Assembly: GCA_016194905.1 (NCBI GenBank)
Contig: JACQAP010000007.1
Coordinates: 1-61,508, forward strand
DNA from: Betaproteobacteria bacterium
GTDB lineage: Bacteria; Pseudomonadota; Gammaproteobacteria; Burkholderiales; JACQAP01
Length of the DNA stretch: 61,508 nt
Direction of reading: 5' to 3'
Below, in pieces: positions 26,642 through 35,416 of the stretch. Positions within the stretch are counted from its first letter, which is position 1; every line of letters starts with the position of its first letter. Made by a program: the position numbers and the translations under genes. Under the pieces are notes generated by a model. The model had not been told where the DNA came from. It saw only the letters and a list, made by a program, of their open reading frames with translations, and made no database searches.

Positions 26642-27148
26642 GTGACTTCTCAAGCATTCCCCACGGACGAAGAATCGAATTTTCAGCTGGATTTCGGGCA
26701 ACGCCGCGTAGTGAAGAACTGCCGAAATCGGGAAAGAACAGAATGGCGAGAAGAGTGTTTCTTGCAGCTAGCCGCTGGTACAGCAGTGCTTGGCGGCCCT
26801 GATTTCGGGCTGCCCGGGATCGAACTCGCCTGTGAAACCAGGCGTGCGGCGCAGGCGCTGATCCGGCGCTGCCACCCGCAAGGGGTGATTCTCGACATTC
26901 GCCTGAACGACAGCAACGGCTTCGATGTGCTGCGGCAGGTCAAGCGCGAACCCGGCGCGCCGGTGGTCATCATGCCGACCAGCTTTCCCAGTACCAAGGC
27001 GCGGCAAGAGTGCCGGGCGCTGGGCGGTGGTTTTTTCTTCGACAAGGCCACGGAGTTCGAGGGGGCGATCGAGGTGCTGACCGACCGGGAGTTCGCGCTG
27101 CGCACTTCGAATTCAACATACCGGCCGAAACCGGGTGCTAATCAATGA
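26642..27148 (+). pseudogene. 5'-truncated receiver-domain remnant
   Basis: The second half of a CheY-like receiver is clear: IELACETRRAAQALIRRCHPQGVILDIRLNDSNGFDVLRQVKRE, then VVIMPTS and FFFDKATEFEGAIEVL, including Asp, Thr and Lys. The first beta-strand with the acidic pair is missing; the preceding ~55 residues are unlike any receiver. The helix-loop sequence has extra Pro and Gly substitutions (IMPTSFPS, LGGGFFF). I read it as a dead single-domain regulator. Confidence 0.55.
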
Positions 27149-27557
27149 GTAATTCGCAAACAAATGTTCGTTACAGAAAGCGAACACAACCTTAAAGGAG
27201 AACGGCGTGTCATGACGGCAAAACTAAAGTTAGGTTCTGCCGCCCGCAAGCGTACCTTTTCAGGCGAGATGGCGGGTGTCTTTCCCCTCGCTGGCGTTCT
27301 CCAACTGACTCCGAGCGGCCGCCGACTGATTCGCGTTCCTCCCTTCGCGACAGCCGGATTCTTTAGGACGCACTTATCGACGTTAGTTTGCCAGCGAACC
27401 GCCATCTTGTTTTTTGCTCCGCTTCCCGACGTGTCGCACGGGGTGTGGCCACCAGCCTCATCTTTGAATCAGCATCCGGAATTCACCCTGTCCAGAAACC
27501 GTCGTGTTGAAAAGTGATCCCACGCACCATTCCACGGGCGTCTTCCCGGAAGACTTC
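27149..27557. other. Gap between receiver remnant and REC-PAS gene
   Basis: About 400 bp. A plus-strand frame at 27164-27517 is open but rich in Arg/Pro and unlike known proteins, and is probably not a gene. No strong promoter or hairpin was identified. Confidence 0.35.
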
Positions 27558-28610
27558 ATGAGCAGGCAACTCAAGATCCTGATCGTTGAGGACGTTCCGA
27601 ACGACGCCGAGCTCGCGCTGTGGGAACTCAAGCGCGCGTGCATCGTGGTCGACGCGCGCCGGGTGGAGACCGCGGCCGAATATCGTCGGGAGCTGGAGGA
27701 ATTCAAACCCGACTTGATCCTTTCGGACTTCACCATGCCGAATTTTGACGGCACGGAAGCCCTCGCCATCGCACGCGATCATTTCCCGGATATCCCGTTC
27801 ATTTTCGTCTCGGGTTCGATCGGTGAAGAGCATGCGATTCGTGCCCTGAAACAGGGCGCGAACGACTACGTCATGAAGACCAATCTGATTCGCCTGTCCT
27901 CCGCAGTGGTGCGGGCGATTCAGGAACAGCGGGAACGAACGGTCCGCAGAGACACGGAATACGCCCTCAGGGCAAGCGAATTGCGCAAGAGTGCAATTTT
28001 CGAATCGGCGCTCGATTGTATCGTCACGATTGTCGCACAAGGCCGTGTCATCGAATTCAATCCGGCGGCGGAAAAAACTTTCGGCTACGCGCGCGAAGAA
28101 GTGCTGGGGAAGGAACTCGCCGAACTCATCATTCCGGCCGGCATGCGCGAAGCCCATCGACGGGGGCTGAAGCACTATCACGCTACCGGGGAGGCGCCGA
28201 TACTGAGCAGGCGCATAGAGGTTTCCGCGATGCGAAAGGACGGGAGCGAGTTTCCCGTCGAACTCACCGTGGTACCTATCCGGCTCCCGGACCAAACGCT
28301 CTTCAGTGCCCACATCCGGGATATCACCGAGCGCAAACGCGCCGAAATGGACCTGCTGGAAAGCGAAGAGCGGTTCCGCCAGGTGGCCGAGAACATCCGC
28401 GATGTATTCTGGCTGACCGATCCGTCGAAAGACGAAATGCTCTACATCAGCCCCACATACGAGGAAATATGGGGCCGGAGTCGCCAGAGCCTCTATGCGG
28501 CGCCTCGGGCCTGGGCGGAGGCGTATCGCGGGAATCGCGGAGGATACCACCGAACGCAAGGAGCAGGAACACAGGATCGCGCGGCTGAGCCGGATCCATA
28601 CAGTACTTAG
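27558..28610 (+). pseudogene. 5' part of a broken REC-PAS-(GAF)-GGDEF-EAL protein
   Basis: Begins MSRQLKILIVEDVPNDAELALWEL with a GGAAG upstream. Receiver domain with Asp in LILSDFTMPNFDG and Lys in VMKTNL (residues ~5-120), a first PAS/PAC domain (~150-265, ending HIRDITERKRAE) and the first half of a second PAS (FRQVAENIRDVFWLTD...YEEIWGRSRQSLYAAPRAWAEA). After AWAEA the frame is lost: ~50 residues that should complete this PAS domain are absent, and the expected YRIAGIAEDTTERK continues in another frame at 28522. A deletion of about 150 nt at a TATCG microhomology explains both. Confidence 0.75.
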
Positions 28611-30465
28611 CGGCATAAATTCGGCGATCGTGCGCATCCGTGACCGCCAGGAGCTATTCAAGGAGGCCTGCCGCATCGCCGTGGAGCATGGCGGATTCAG
28701 GATCGGGTGGATCGCCATGATGGACCATGCAAGCAAAACGCTCGTGCCGGTTGGGCAAGCGGGTCTGCCAATGGATTTCGGTGCCGGCAGCGACTCTTCC
28801 AATCGTCCGGTCGGGCTGGTGCCGGGAGGCACCGCAGAAGTCGCATTGCGGGAAAAGCGGCCCGCCTTCGACAACGACATCGAGCGCGGTCTGGGTGAAA
28901 TGGGGAGCGAGCTTGGGCCGGATACGTTGAGTGTCAGGCGAGCGGCCATTCGCCAGGGTGCAAAGGCAGTCATCGTGCTGCCGCTGTACGTGGAGGGGAA
29001 GACGTTCGGGATTCTTACCTTGTATGCGCCGGAGCGGAATTTTTTCGACGACGAGGAGGTCAAGCTGCTGACGGAGCTGGCCGGGGACATATCGTTCGGC
29101 CTGGAGTTCATCGCCAAGGAAGAGAAGGTCGACTTCCTCGCCTATTACGACACGCTGACCGGACTGCCCAATCGATCGCTATTCAGTGAACGACTGAGCC
29201 AATACCTGCATATGGACGCCAAAAAAACCGATCTGGCAGCGGTAGTCTTGATGGACGTGGAACGGTTTCGCATGGTGAACGAGACACAGGGTCGACAGAC
29301 GGGCGATGAGTTGCTCCGCCTGATCGCTCGTCGCCTTGAGTCCAGTGCGACGACGACTCGATTGTCCAATCCTTCCCGTTTGATGGCGGATGTTTTCGCC
29401 GTGGTCATACGCGGCGCGCGCGACGTCAACGAACTCGCTCGCCTGATCGAGGGAGGGATGAAAACCTGCTTCGGCACGCCATTTGTTATCAATGGGGTGG
29501 AGTTTCGAATCGTCGCCCGCGCCGGGATTTCAGTTTATCCGACGGACGGATCCGACACCGAATCCCTGTTGAAAAATGCCGAAGCAGGACTGAAGAGAGC
29601 CAAGCAGGTCAAAGAACGATTTGTATTCTACGCACCCGAAATGACGGCACGGGTAGCCGAAATGCTGGTGCTGGAAACCAAGTTGCGCAGGGCGATCGAG
29701 CTTGAGCAGTTTGTACTGCATTACCAGCCCAAGTTCGATGCGGCCACCGGCAAAATCACCGGCGTCGAGGCGCTGATCCGCTGGAATGATCCTGATACTG
29801 GTATGGTGCCGCCTCTGCAGTTCATCCATATCCTGGAGGAGACGGGGATGATCTTCGAGGTGGGACGCTGGGCGCTGCGCCAGGCGCTCGTGGATCAGCA
29901 ACGATGGCGTGGCAAGGGGCTTTTGGTACCGCGGGTTGCGGTAAATGTTTCAGCCCAGCAACTGCGCGACCAGCATTTCGTGCAGGACGTGCAGCTTGCG
30001 CTGGCGTCTCAAGAAGGCCTGAAGCCTGCGCTCGAGCTGGAGATCACAGAAAGCCTGTTGATGGAAGACATCGAGCGCAATATCGTGCGGCTCAAGGCGT
30101 TGCGCGACCTGGGGGTGACCATCGCGATCGATGATTTCGGCACCGGATATTCTTCGCTAAATTACCTCGCGCGGTTACCGATGGATACGCTCAAGATTGA
30201 TCGGTCGTTCGTCCTGGGCATGAGCCAAAGTTCGGAAAGCAGGACCATTGTATCGGCGGTAATTTCGCTGGCCCATTCGCTTGGTCTAAAAGTAGTGGCG
30301 GAAGGAGTTGAGACGGGGGAGCAGTTGAATATCCTCCGGCTACTGCAATGCGATGAAATGCAGGGCTTTCTGCTAAGCCCTGCGGTCTCGCCAGAAATGG
30401 TGGACAGTTTCCTATCCCGAAGAGCGCGCCGCCGATCGTCACGCGCATTTAAGAAGGGTACATGA
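28495..30465 (+). CDS. 3' part: GAF-GGDEF(degenerate)-EAL phosphodiesterase
   Basis: The frame is open from 28495, but homology starts at ~28522 with RIAGIAEDTTERKEQEHRIARLSRIHTVLSGINSAIVRI. Then come a GAF domain (residues ~45-205) and a GGDEF domain whose signature is degenerate (SRLMADVFAVV instead of GGDEF). The EAL domain has intact catalytic motifs: GVEALIRW, NVSAQQLRD, ELEITESLL, IDDFGTGYSSL, KIDRSF and VAEGVET. If translated it should be a c-di-GMP phosphodiesterase lacking cyclase activity. It was once the C-terminal part of the upstream REC-PAS gene. Whether it is still expressed, by reinitiation or an internal start, is unknown. Confidence 0.8.
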   Translation: MRRLGPGRRRIAGIAEDTTERKEQEHRIARLSRIHTVLSGINSAIVRIRDRQELFKEACRIAVEHGGFRIGWIAMMDHASKTLVPVGQAGLPMDFGAGSDSSNRPVGLVPGGTAEVALREKRPAFDNDIERGLGEMGSELGPDTLSVRRAAIRQGAKAVIVLPLYVEGKTFGILTLYAPERNFFDDEEVKLLTELAGDISFGLEFIAKEEKVDFLAYYDTLTGLPNRSLFSERLSQYLHMDAKKTDLAAVVLMDVERFRMVNETQGRQTGDELLRLIARRLESSATTTRLSNPSRLMADVFAVVIRGARDVNELARLIEGGMKTCFGTPFVINGVEFRIVARAGISVYPTDGSDTESLLKNAEAGLKRAKQVKERFVFYAPEMTARVAEMLVLETKLRRAIELEQFVLHYQPKFDAATGKITGVEALIRWNDPDTGMVPPLQFIHILEETGMIFEVGRWALRQALVDQQRWRGKGLLVPRVAVNVSAQQLRDQHFVQDVQLALASQEGLKPALELEITESLLMEDIERNIVRLKALRDLGVTIAIDDFGTGYSSLNYLARLPMDTLKIDRSFVLGMSQSSESRTIVSAVISLAHSLGLKVVAEGVETGEQLNILRLLQCDEMQGFLLSPAVSPEMVDSFLSRRARRRSSRAFKKGT

Positions 30466-30500
30466 GGTATGAGGGGCGAAATAGTGAACTTTCTCACAGA

Positions 30501-30697
30501 TTCAAGCGGGTTTAATAAAGCTCTTCGGCGTTTTCCAGCGTCTGTACAAGGCGGAGGAATTTGAAGGCACGGGCGTGGGCTTGGCGATCGTCCATCGAGT
30601 CGTAACCCGCCATCGCGGTGGCGTTCGCGCAGATAGCAGGCTTGGAGAGGGCGCGACTTTCTATTTCACATTACCGGTGAGAACTGACAATGGTTGA
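30501..30697 (+). pseudogene. Histidine-kinase ATPase C-terminal remnant
   Basis: From ~30518 one frame reads [22 protein letters not shown], then AIVHRVV...HRGG and GATFYFTLP, the end of a phytochrome-like kinase. A G1-like GF box lies just upstream in a different frame. The rest of the kinase is absent. The frame ends at 30695-30697, overlapping the ATG of the next regulator by 8 bp, as in intact kinase/Rcp1-type pairs. Confidence 0.65.
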
Positions 30698-30920
30698 CTA
30701 CGATCAAGTGGAAATCCTCCTGGCGGAAGACAATCCACGCGACGCGGAGATGACGATGCGCGCATTGCGCAAGATCAATTTTCTGAACACGGTGCATTGG
30801 GTCAAGGACGGCGAGGAGGCGCTCAATTATCTTCTGCGTACCGGTCAATACGCGGATCGCGCCCCCAGCAAGACGCCGAAGCTGATCCGGCTCGATATCA
30901 AGCTGGTGCGGGCGGGCTAA
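30690..30920 (+). pseudogene. Truncated Rcp1-like response regulator
   Basis: 76 residues: VEILLAEDNPRDAEMTMRALRKINFLN..HWVKDGEEALNYLL and LIRLDIKL, then a premature stop right after the phosphoacceptor Asp (KLVRAG*). The normal protein continues for ~70 residues with the Thr and Lys of the active site. It lacks half the fold and cannot be a working receiver. It follows the kinase remnant, so the whole kinase/regulator pair is decayed. Confidence 0.75.
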
Positions 30921-30980
30921 AAGCACCGTACGATGTCCCGACTCTGCGAGCCGCGCGCAGCGCAACTTTAGCTCCTGTCC

Positions 30981-31655
30981 ATGCCCTACGATCTCGTGCT
31001 GTTCGACCTTGACGGAACGCTCAGCGATCCAATGGAAGGGATTGGTCATTCGCTCAACCATGCCTTATCTCACTTCGGCTATGAGCCCCTCGCATTCGCG
31101 GACCTTGCCACCTACGTTGGCACGCCACTGGACGAAACGTTCAAGGCAATTACAGGCGGTAGCGCGGAATCAGAAGTCAACGCACTTGTTACCAAATTCC
31201 GAGAGCGCTACGCGGATGTCGGGTATTCAGAGAATAAGCTCTACCCCGGAGTCGTTGAGGCACTTGAAGCTCTGCGTGCCGCAAATACTCCGATGGCGGT
31301 GTGTACTTCGAAGCGCAGAGACTTTGCGGAAAAGATCCTTACGATGTTCGGGCTCATACAGTATTTTCGTTTCATCGACGGCGGCGAGATTGGAACTCAC
31401 AAGTGGCAACAGATGGCTGTCCTGCTAGCGCAAGGTAAGGTGAGCAAGTCGTCCATCATGGTCGGCGATCGCTCTGTCGACATGATCGCTGCACACAGAA
31501 ACGGGCTGCAAGCTGCGGGGGTTCTGTGGGGCTACGGAAGCCATGCAGAGCTTTCGAGCGAAATGCCGGTGCGCTTGTTCAGTTCGCCCGGTGAATTGGC
31601 GGAACTGGCAAACGGGAGGGGCCAATCGGCTCTCAAACTCTGCGACAGAACCTAG
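30981..31655 (+). CDS. HAD-family phosphatase (phosphoglycolate phosphatase-like)
   Basis: 224 residues. HAD motif I DLDGTLSD (residues ~9-16), a helical C1 cap, motif II VCTSKR, motif III Lys in THKW and motif IV GDRSVDMIAAHRNG. Domain order and length fit the Gph/PpaX subfamily IA. The substrate is a phosphomonoester; phosphoglycolate or pyrophosphate are candidates. It follows the truncated regulator and precedes an NTF2-like gene by 8 bp. Confidence 0.87.
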   Translation: MPYDLVLFDLDGTLSDPMEGIGHSLNHALSHFGYEPLAFADLATYVGTPLDETFKAITGGSAESEVNALVTKFRERYADVGYSENKLYPGVVEALEALRAANTPMAVCTSKRRDFAEKILTMFGLIQYFRFIDGGEIGTHKWQQMAVLLAQGKVSKSSIMVGDRSVDMIAAHRNGLQAAGVLWGYGSHAELSSEMPVRLFSSPGELAELANGRGQSALKLCDRT

Positions 31656-31663
31656 GACAGTGG

Positions 31664-32302
31664 ATGTTAACACCTCGGTCCCTGTTAGAACGCTACGTCG
31701 AAGCGAAAGACCACGTACGACCGCATATAATGCAGACAATCTATGATGCGAACGCGGTTCTGACGTTCTCGATCGCCACCGATACGATCAGCTTTCCTCA
31801 CAGAGTTGTTGGCCTCGATGACATAACAAAAACGCTTATTGTCGATTTCGGCACCAAGTTCAGCCGATGCAAGACCTACTACATTTGTGACTTTACGCCG
31901 CAGCAGGAAGACAGGATCGCGATCCTGCCATGGCTGGTGCTGATGTGCGAGTCCGCATCTTCCCGACTGCGGATTGGTAAGGGCTATTACAAATGGACCT
32001 TCGAGAAGCGGAGCGATGCAAATACGCAAGTTGCGGCGATGCACATCCACATCGAAAGAATGGACATCATCGACGATCGCGATGGAAAGATCCTGCATGC
32101 CATGCAGTCTGCATTGTCCTATCCCTGGTTGCCGCCGGCGTTACTTCTCGAAAAATTCGAGCAGCTGATGCAAAGAACGCCGGGGTTCGAGTTCCTGGAT
32201 ATCTTCAAGACGCCATTCCAGGCAATCCCGACAACGCGGCGCCGCGATCGCGCTGGCAAGGCAACCGCCGAGCAAATCGGAGGGCGTTCAGCGAAGAATT
32301 GA
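31664..32302 (+). CDS. NTF2-like / SnoaL-fold protein
   Basis: 212 residues. LERYVEAKDHVRPHIMQTIYDANAVLTFSI is the opening helix-strand of a cone-shaped NTF2 fold; FSRCKTYYICDF, LPWLVLMCES and the AAMHIHIERMDIIDD strand follow. The C-terminal ~50 residues (PWLPPALLLEKFEQLM...) are an extension seen in this proteobacterial family. No catalytic assignment is possible. It starts just after the HAD gene and is probably cotranscribed. Confidence 0.65.
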   Translation: MLTPRSLLERYVEAKDHVRPHIMQTIYDANAVLTFSIATDTISFPHRVVGLDDITKTLIVDFGTKFSRCKTYYICDFTPQQEDRIAILPWLVLMCESASSRLRIGKGYYKWTFEKRSDANTQVAAMHIHIERMDIIDDRDGKILHAMQSALSYPWLPPALLLEKFEQLMQRTPGFEFLDIFKTPFQAIPTTRRRDRAGKATAEQIGGRSAKN

Positions 32303-32486
32303 AGCAATACGCCCGTTCGAAGATTGAATTGCGAGCGCGGCAAGCGAGCAGGGCGGGTGATCGTTGTCAGGGAGCCGGCGCTTGCCTACTTGCGCACGGC
32401 GACGGTGCGAATCACCTGTCTGTCCGCACGATAATATTGAGCAAAGGGGCGCGCCTCGCGTGCGCTAATTCTTTCATGCGAAAGCC

Positions 32487-33275
32487 CTAAACCGCCTTCT
32501 GTCGGGTGCCACGTTTCATGCTGAATGGTTGACGGTTAATGACTGCTGCAGATAGAGGCTTGGATTTTGTTTTCGATACACGCGATGCTGGGGCGCGGAG
32601 ATCTTCAAGAACAGCCCGTTCCAGTGCGGTCTTGGCGTTTCGAAGATGCTTGCGCATCGCGCTTTCGGCCCGCACGGGATTGCGGTTCTTGATGGCCTTG
32701 TAGATTTCGTTATGCTCTTCGAATGCGCCGCGAAAGCGGCCGGGGGCGCGAGCGGTAGTTGCTACCAGCAGGCGGATCTGAGCGCCGATAAGTTCACCAA
32801 TTCGGGTGGCCAAAGAATTGTTCAGGCTGCTCCAGATGACGTGGTGGAAATCCAGGTCGAGATCGCTGAATTGAGTGGTATCGGTCGTCCGTAGGGATTG
32901 CCGGGATTGCCGAAGTATCTCGCCGAGTTGTTCCGCAACTTTTTTATGGGCATTCTTTGCGGCATGTCGAACGGCGAGCAGTTCGAAGGTTTCTCTCACC
33001 AAGTAAATCTCCTGGATATCTTCGGGCGTCACTGTGCGCACAAAGTATCCGCGGTGCGGTGCGTAAGTGACGAGGCCCTCTCGCTCCATCGCCGCCAAAG
33101 CTTCGTTTATTGGCGTGGCGGACAGGTTGAGCGAGTTCGCAAGGTTAGCGACAACCAACTTCGAGCCTGGTGCAAGCACCCCAGTAATGATTTTTCTGCG
33201 GATCGCCTGATGCGCAGCCTCGCTCAAGGTCGTCCGCATCACTGATTCAGTTGCAATTTTTTTCAAATTGGCCAT
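32487..33275 (-). CDS. GntR-family regulator (FadR/FCD subfamily)
   Basis: 262 residues from the ATG at 33275. Winged HTH: LSEAAHQAIRRKIITGVLAPGSKLVVANLANSLNLSATPINEALAAMEREGLV. FCD ligand domain with metal-binding helix pattern: DLDLDFHHVIW, EEHNEIYKAI and MRKHLRNAK supply the Asp/His set typical of carboxylate-sensing FCD regulators. A Lys/Arg-rich tail follows. It is divergent from the 12-kb hydrolase/transport operon and almost certainly its repressor; a palindrome overlaps that operon's -10. Confidence 0.9.
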   Translation of the reverse strand: MANLKKIATESVMRTTLSEAAHQAIRRKIITGVLAPGSKLVVANLANSLNLSATPINEALAAMEREGLVTYAPHRGYFVRTVTPEDIQEIYLVRETFELLAVRHAAKNAHKKVAEQLGEILRQSRQSLRTTDTTQFSDLDLDFHHVIWSSLNNSLATRIGELIGAQIRLLVATTARAPGRFRGAFEEHNEIYKAIKNRNPVRAESAMRKHLRNAKTALERAVLEDLRAPASRVSKTKSKPLSAAVINRQPFSMKRGTRQKAV

Positions 33276-33280
33276 TATTG

Positions 33281-33309
33281 TTGACAATCTAAACTCTATA
33301 TTCTATAGA
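33281..33309 (+). promoter_or_regulatory. Near-consensus promoter with overlapping palindrome
   Basis: TTGACA (33281-33286), a 17-bp spacer and TATAGA (33304-33309) make an almost perfect sigma-70 promoter for the plus-strand operon. TCTATA-TTC-TATAGA (33295-33309), a perfect 6-bp inverted repeat, covers the -10, which is ideal for repression by the divergent GntR regulator. Confidence 0.7.
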
Positions 33310-33378
33310 TTACGATCCTAAAATAAATTATGCTACCCCGCCGAATCCCAACGCTGCTGAACTTTCCGGGTGCGGCGT

Positions 33379-33395
33379 CTGGCGCACGTCGCCAG
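33379..33395 (+). other. Leader hairpin upstream of the operon
   Basis: CTGGCG-CACGT-CGCCAG forms a 6-bp GC-rich stem with a 5-nt loop in the predicted 5' leader, ~40 bp before the first start codon. No U-tract follows. It could stabilise the leader or affect initiation. Confidence 0.35.
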
Positions 33396-33433
33396 TGTAG
33401 CTTCCGGAATGCCAAATAACTAAGGAGAAATCA

Positions 33434-34318
33434 ATGGCCAAAGAGATCTTGTGTGCTTTTGGTGTGGATGTAGACGCAGTCGCCGGCTGGTTGGGATCCT
33501 ATGGAGGAGAGGATTCACCCGACGACATCTCGCGCGGCATGTTTGCGGGAGAAGTCGGCATGCCCCGGCTGGTCAATCTTTTCAAACGTTTCGGAGTGAA
33601 GACAACCTGGTTCATTCCAGGACATTCGATTGAGACCTTTCCAGAGCAGACCGCGATGGTGGTTGAGGCCGGACACGAAATAGGCATTCACGGCTACTCG
33701 CACGAGAACCCGATCTCCATGACCCCCGAGCAGGAAGAGGCGGTTCTGGACAAATGTATCGACTTGGTGAAAAAAGTGTCGGGCCGCCGACCGACAGGCT
33801 ACGTAGCGCCCTGGTGGGAATTCAGTCCCGTCTCCAACGAGCTGCTGTTGAAGAAAGGCATCAAGTACGACCACAGCCTGATGCACAAGGACTTCGAGCC
33901 GTATTATGTTCGCGTCGGCGACAAGTGGACTTTGATCGATTTTTCGAAGAAGCCAAAGGAGTGGATGAAGCCCCTCGAACGTGGCGTGGAAACCGACCTG
34001 ATCGAGATTCCTGGAAGCTGGTACCTGGACGACCTGCCGCCGATGATGTTCATCAAGAAGGCGCCCAACTCGCATGGTTTTGTCAATCCCAGGCATCTGG
34101 AGGAGATGTGGCGCGATCAGTTCGACTGGGTATATCGGGAAATGGATTACGCGGTTTTCACCCTGACCATCCATCCGGATGTGTCCGGCCGCCCGCAGGT
34201 GTTGCTGATGCTGGAGCGCCTGTTCAATCACATCATCCGTCATCCAGGCGTGAGGTTCACCACCTTCGACGACATTGCCAACGACTTCGCCCGGCGCAGC
34301 CCGCGCAAGAAAAAATAG
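33434..34318 (+). CDS. NodB-fold amidohydrolase (polysaccharide deacetylase / PuuE-like)
   Basis: 294 residues. NodB homology domain: [13 protein letters not shown] (catalytic and metal Asp region), [29 protein letters not shown] (metal His pair), [10 protein letters not shown] and a final [13 protein letters not shown]. There is no signal peptide, so it is cytoplasmic, unlike cell-wall deacetylases. Cytoplasmic members such as the PuuE allantoinase open cyclic ureides. In an operon with a hydantoinase and a carbamoylase, a cyclic amide/ureide hydrolase is more likely than a polysaccharide deacetylase. AAGGAG precedes the ATG. First gene of the operon. Confidence 0.85.
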   Translation: MAKEILCAFGVDVDAVAGWLGSYGGEDSPDDISRGMFAGEVGMPRLVNLFKRFGVKTTWFIPGHSIETFPEQTAMVVEAGHEIGIHGYSHENPISMTPEQEEAVLDKCIDLVKKVSGRRPTGYVAPWWEFSPVSNELLLKKGIKYDHSLMHKDFEPYYVRVGDKWTLIDFSKKPKEWMKPLERGVETDLIEIPGSWYLDDLPPMMFIKKAPNSHGFVNPRHLEEMWRDQFDWVYREMDYAVFTLTIHPDVSGRPQVLLMLERLFNHIIRHPGVRFTTFDDIANDFARRSPRKKK

Positions 34319-34369
34319 GCGCGACAGCACCAGTCAGGCAAACGCTGCACCGGATCGAGGACACCGCAA

Positions 34370-35383
34370 ATGCAAAGTTGGCGCAACCGCAAGACCCTTA
34401 TCCTCGGCCGCACCGAAATGATGGGATTGTTGACCCCGGCGGAATACAACCAATGCGTGGAACAGGCGTATCGCATGCACGGCGAGCGGCGTTTCTACAT
34501 GGACCCTAAGGGCCACATCGTCCTCGCCAAGTATCCGGGGGAGTGGGAAGCGATGCCTTCCTATATCGAAGAACCCGAGGCCGCGGCCTGCAAGTGGGTG
34601 TCGATCCGCGAGAACAACCGCAAGAACCACGATCTGCCTACGGTATTTTCGATCCTGATCTATACCCATCCTGAAACCGGATTCCCGCTGGCGATTTGCG
34701 ACGGCAGCCATCACACTGTCATGCGCACGGGATCGGCTGCGGCTGTTTCGGCCAAATGGCTGGGGCGCAAGGACTCGAAGGTGCTGGCCATCGTCGGCGC
34801 GGGGCACATGGCCGCCGGCGTGCTCGCCACCTGCAACGAGGTCTTCCGCTGGGAGGAGGTCCGGGTCTGGAGCCGCTCGCAGGCAACGCTGGACCACTTC
34901 GTCAAGGAGCAGCGGCCGAAATATGAGGGTTTCAAGCTGATCGCCACCACCAACCTGGAAAAAACCGTGCGCGGTGCCGACGTGGTAGTGACGGTAACGC
35001 CGGCGCGCGGGCCTATTGTCAAGAATGAATGGATCAGCGAGGGCACGCATATCGCCGCCCTGGGTGCCGACAAGGGCGGCGATCAGGAACTGGAAGCCGC
35101 CATCCTGAAACGCGCACGCATCTTCGTGGACGACATCCGCCAGTGCCGGACCGATGGAGAGATCAATGTGCCCTTGTCGCAAGGTGTGCTGAAGGAAACG
35201 GACATCGCCGGGGAAATCGGCGAAGTCGTCATCGGAAAAAAGAAGGGGCGGAATTCGGACAAGGACATCACCTTGTTCGACTCCACCGGCATTGCACTGC
35301 AGGACTCGGCCACCATCCCGCTCGAGTACGAGAGGGCGCTCGCCGCCGGTGTGGGAATCGAGAAGAAAATGATCTCGACTTGA
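34370..35383 (+). CDS. Ornithine cyclodeaminase / mu-crystallin family protein
   Basis: 337 residues with the family fold: N-terminal region (KYPGEWEAMPSYI), substrate-binding MRTGSAAAVSAKWL and the Rossmann motif VLAIVGAGHMAAGVLATCNEV. Members include ornithine cyclodeaminase, alanine dehydrogenase and cyclic-imine (ketimine) reductases; substrate specificity cannot be told. The C-terminus carries a family-specific Lys-rich loop (IGKKKGRNSDKDITLFDSTG). The pairing with a NodB hydrolase suggests it acts on an amino- or imino-acid released from the imported compound. Confidence 0.88.
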   Translation: MQSWRNRKTLILGRTEMMGLLTPAEYNQCVEQAYRMHGERRFYMDPKGHIVLAKYPGEWEAMPSYIEEPEAAACKWVSIRENNRKNHDLPTVFSILIYTHPETGFPLAICDGSHHTVMRTGSAAAVSAKWLGRKDSKVLAIVGAGHMAAGVLATCNEVFRWEEVRVWSRSQATLDHFVKEQRPKYEGFKLIATTNLEKTVRGADVVVTVTPARGPIVKNEWISEGTHIAALGADKGGDQELEAAILKRARIFVDDIRQCRTDGEINVPLSQGVLKETDIAGEIGEVVIGKKKGRNSDKDITLFDSTGIALQDSATIPLEYERALAAGVGIEKKMIST

Positions 35384-35416
35384 CTTGTACTTCCATTGCA
35401 ACCTGAGGAGAAAACC

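Noticed and set aside
27164-27517. 117-codon frame before the REC-PAS gene
   Set aside because: Arg/Pro/Ser-rich sequence without recognisable similarity; lies in a region of decayed genes.
27483-29117. Long minus-strand open frame opposite the REC-PAS gene
   Set aside because: Its complement encodes clear receiver, PAS and GAF domains; the minus frame has no recognisable fold.
33754-34509. Second plus-strand frame inside the NodB gene
   Set aside because: Out-of-frame shadow of the NodB hydrolase and the start of the next gene.
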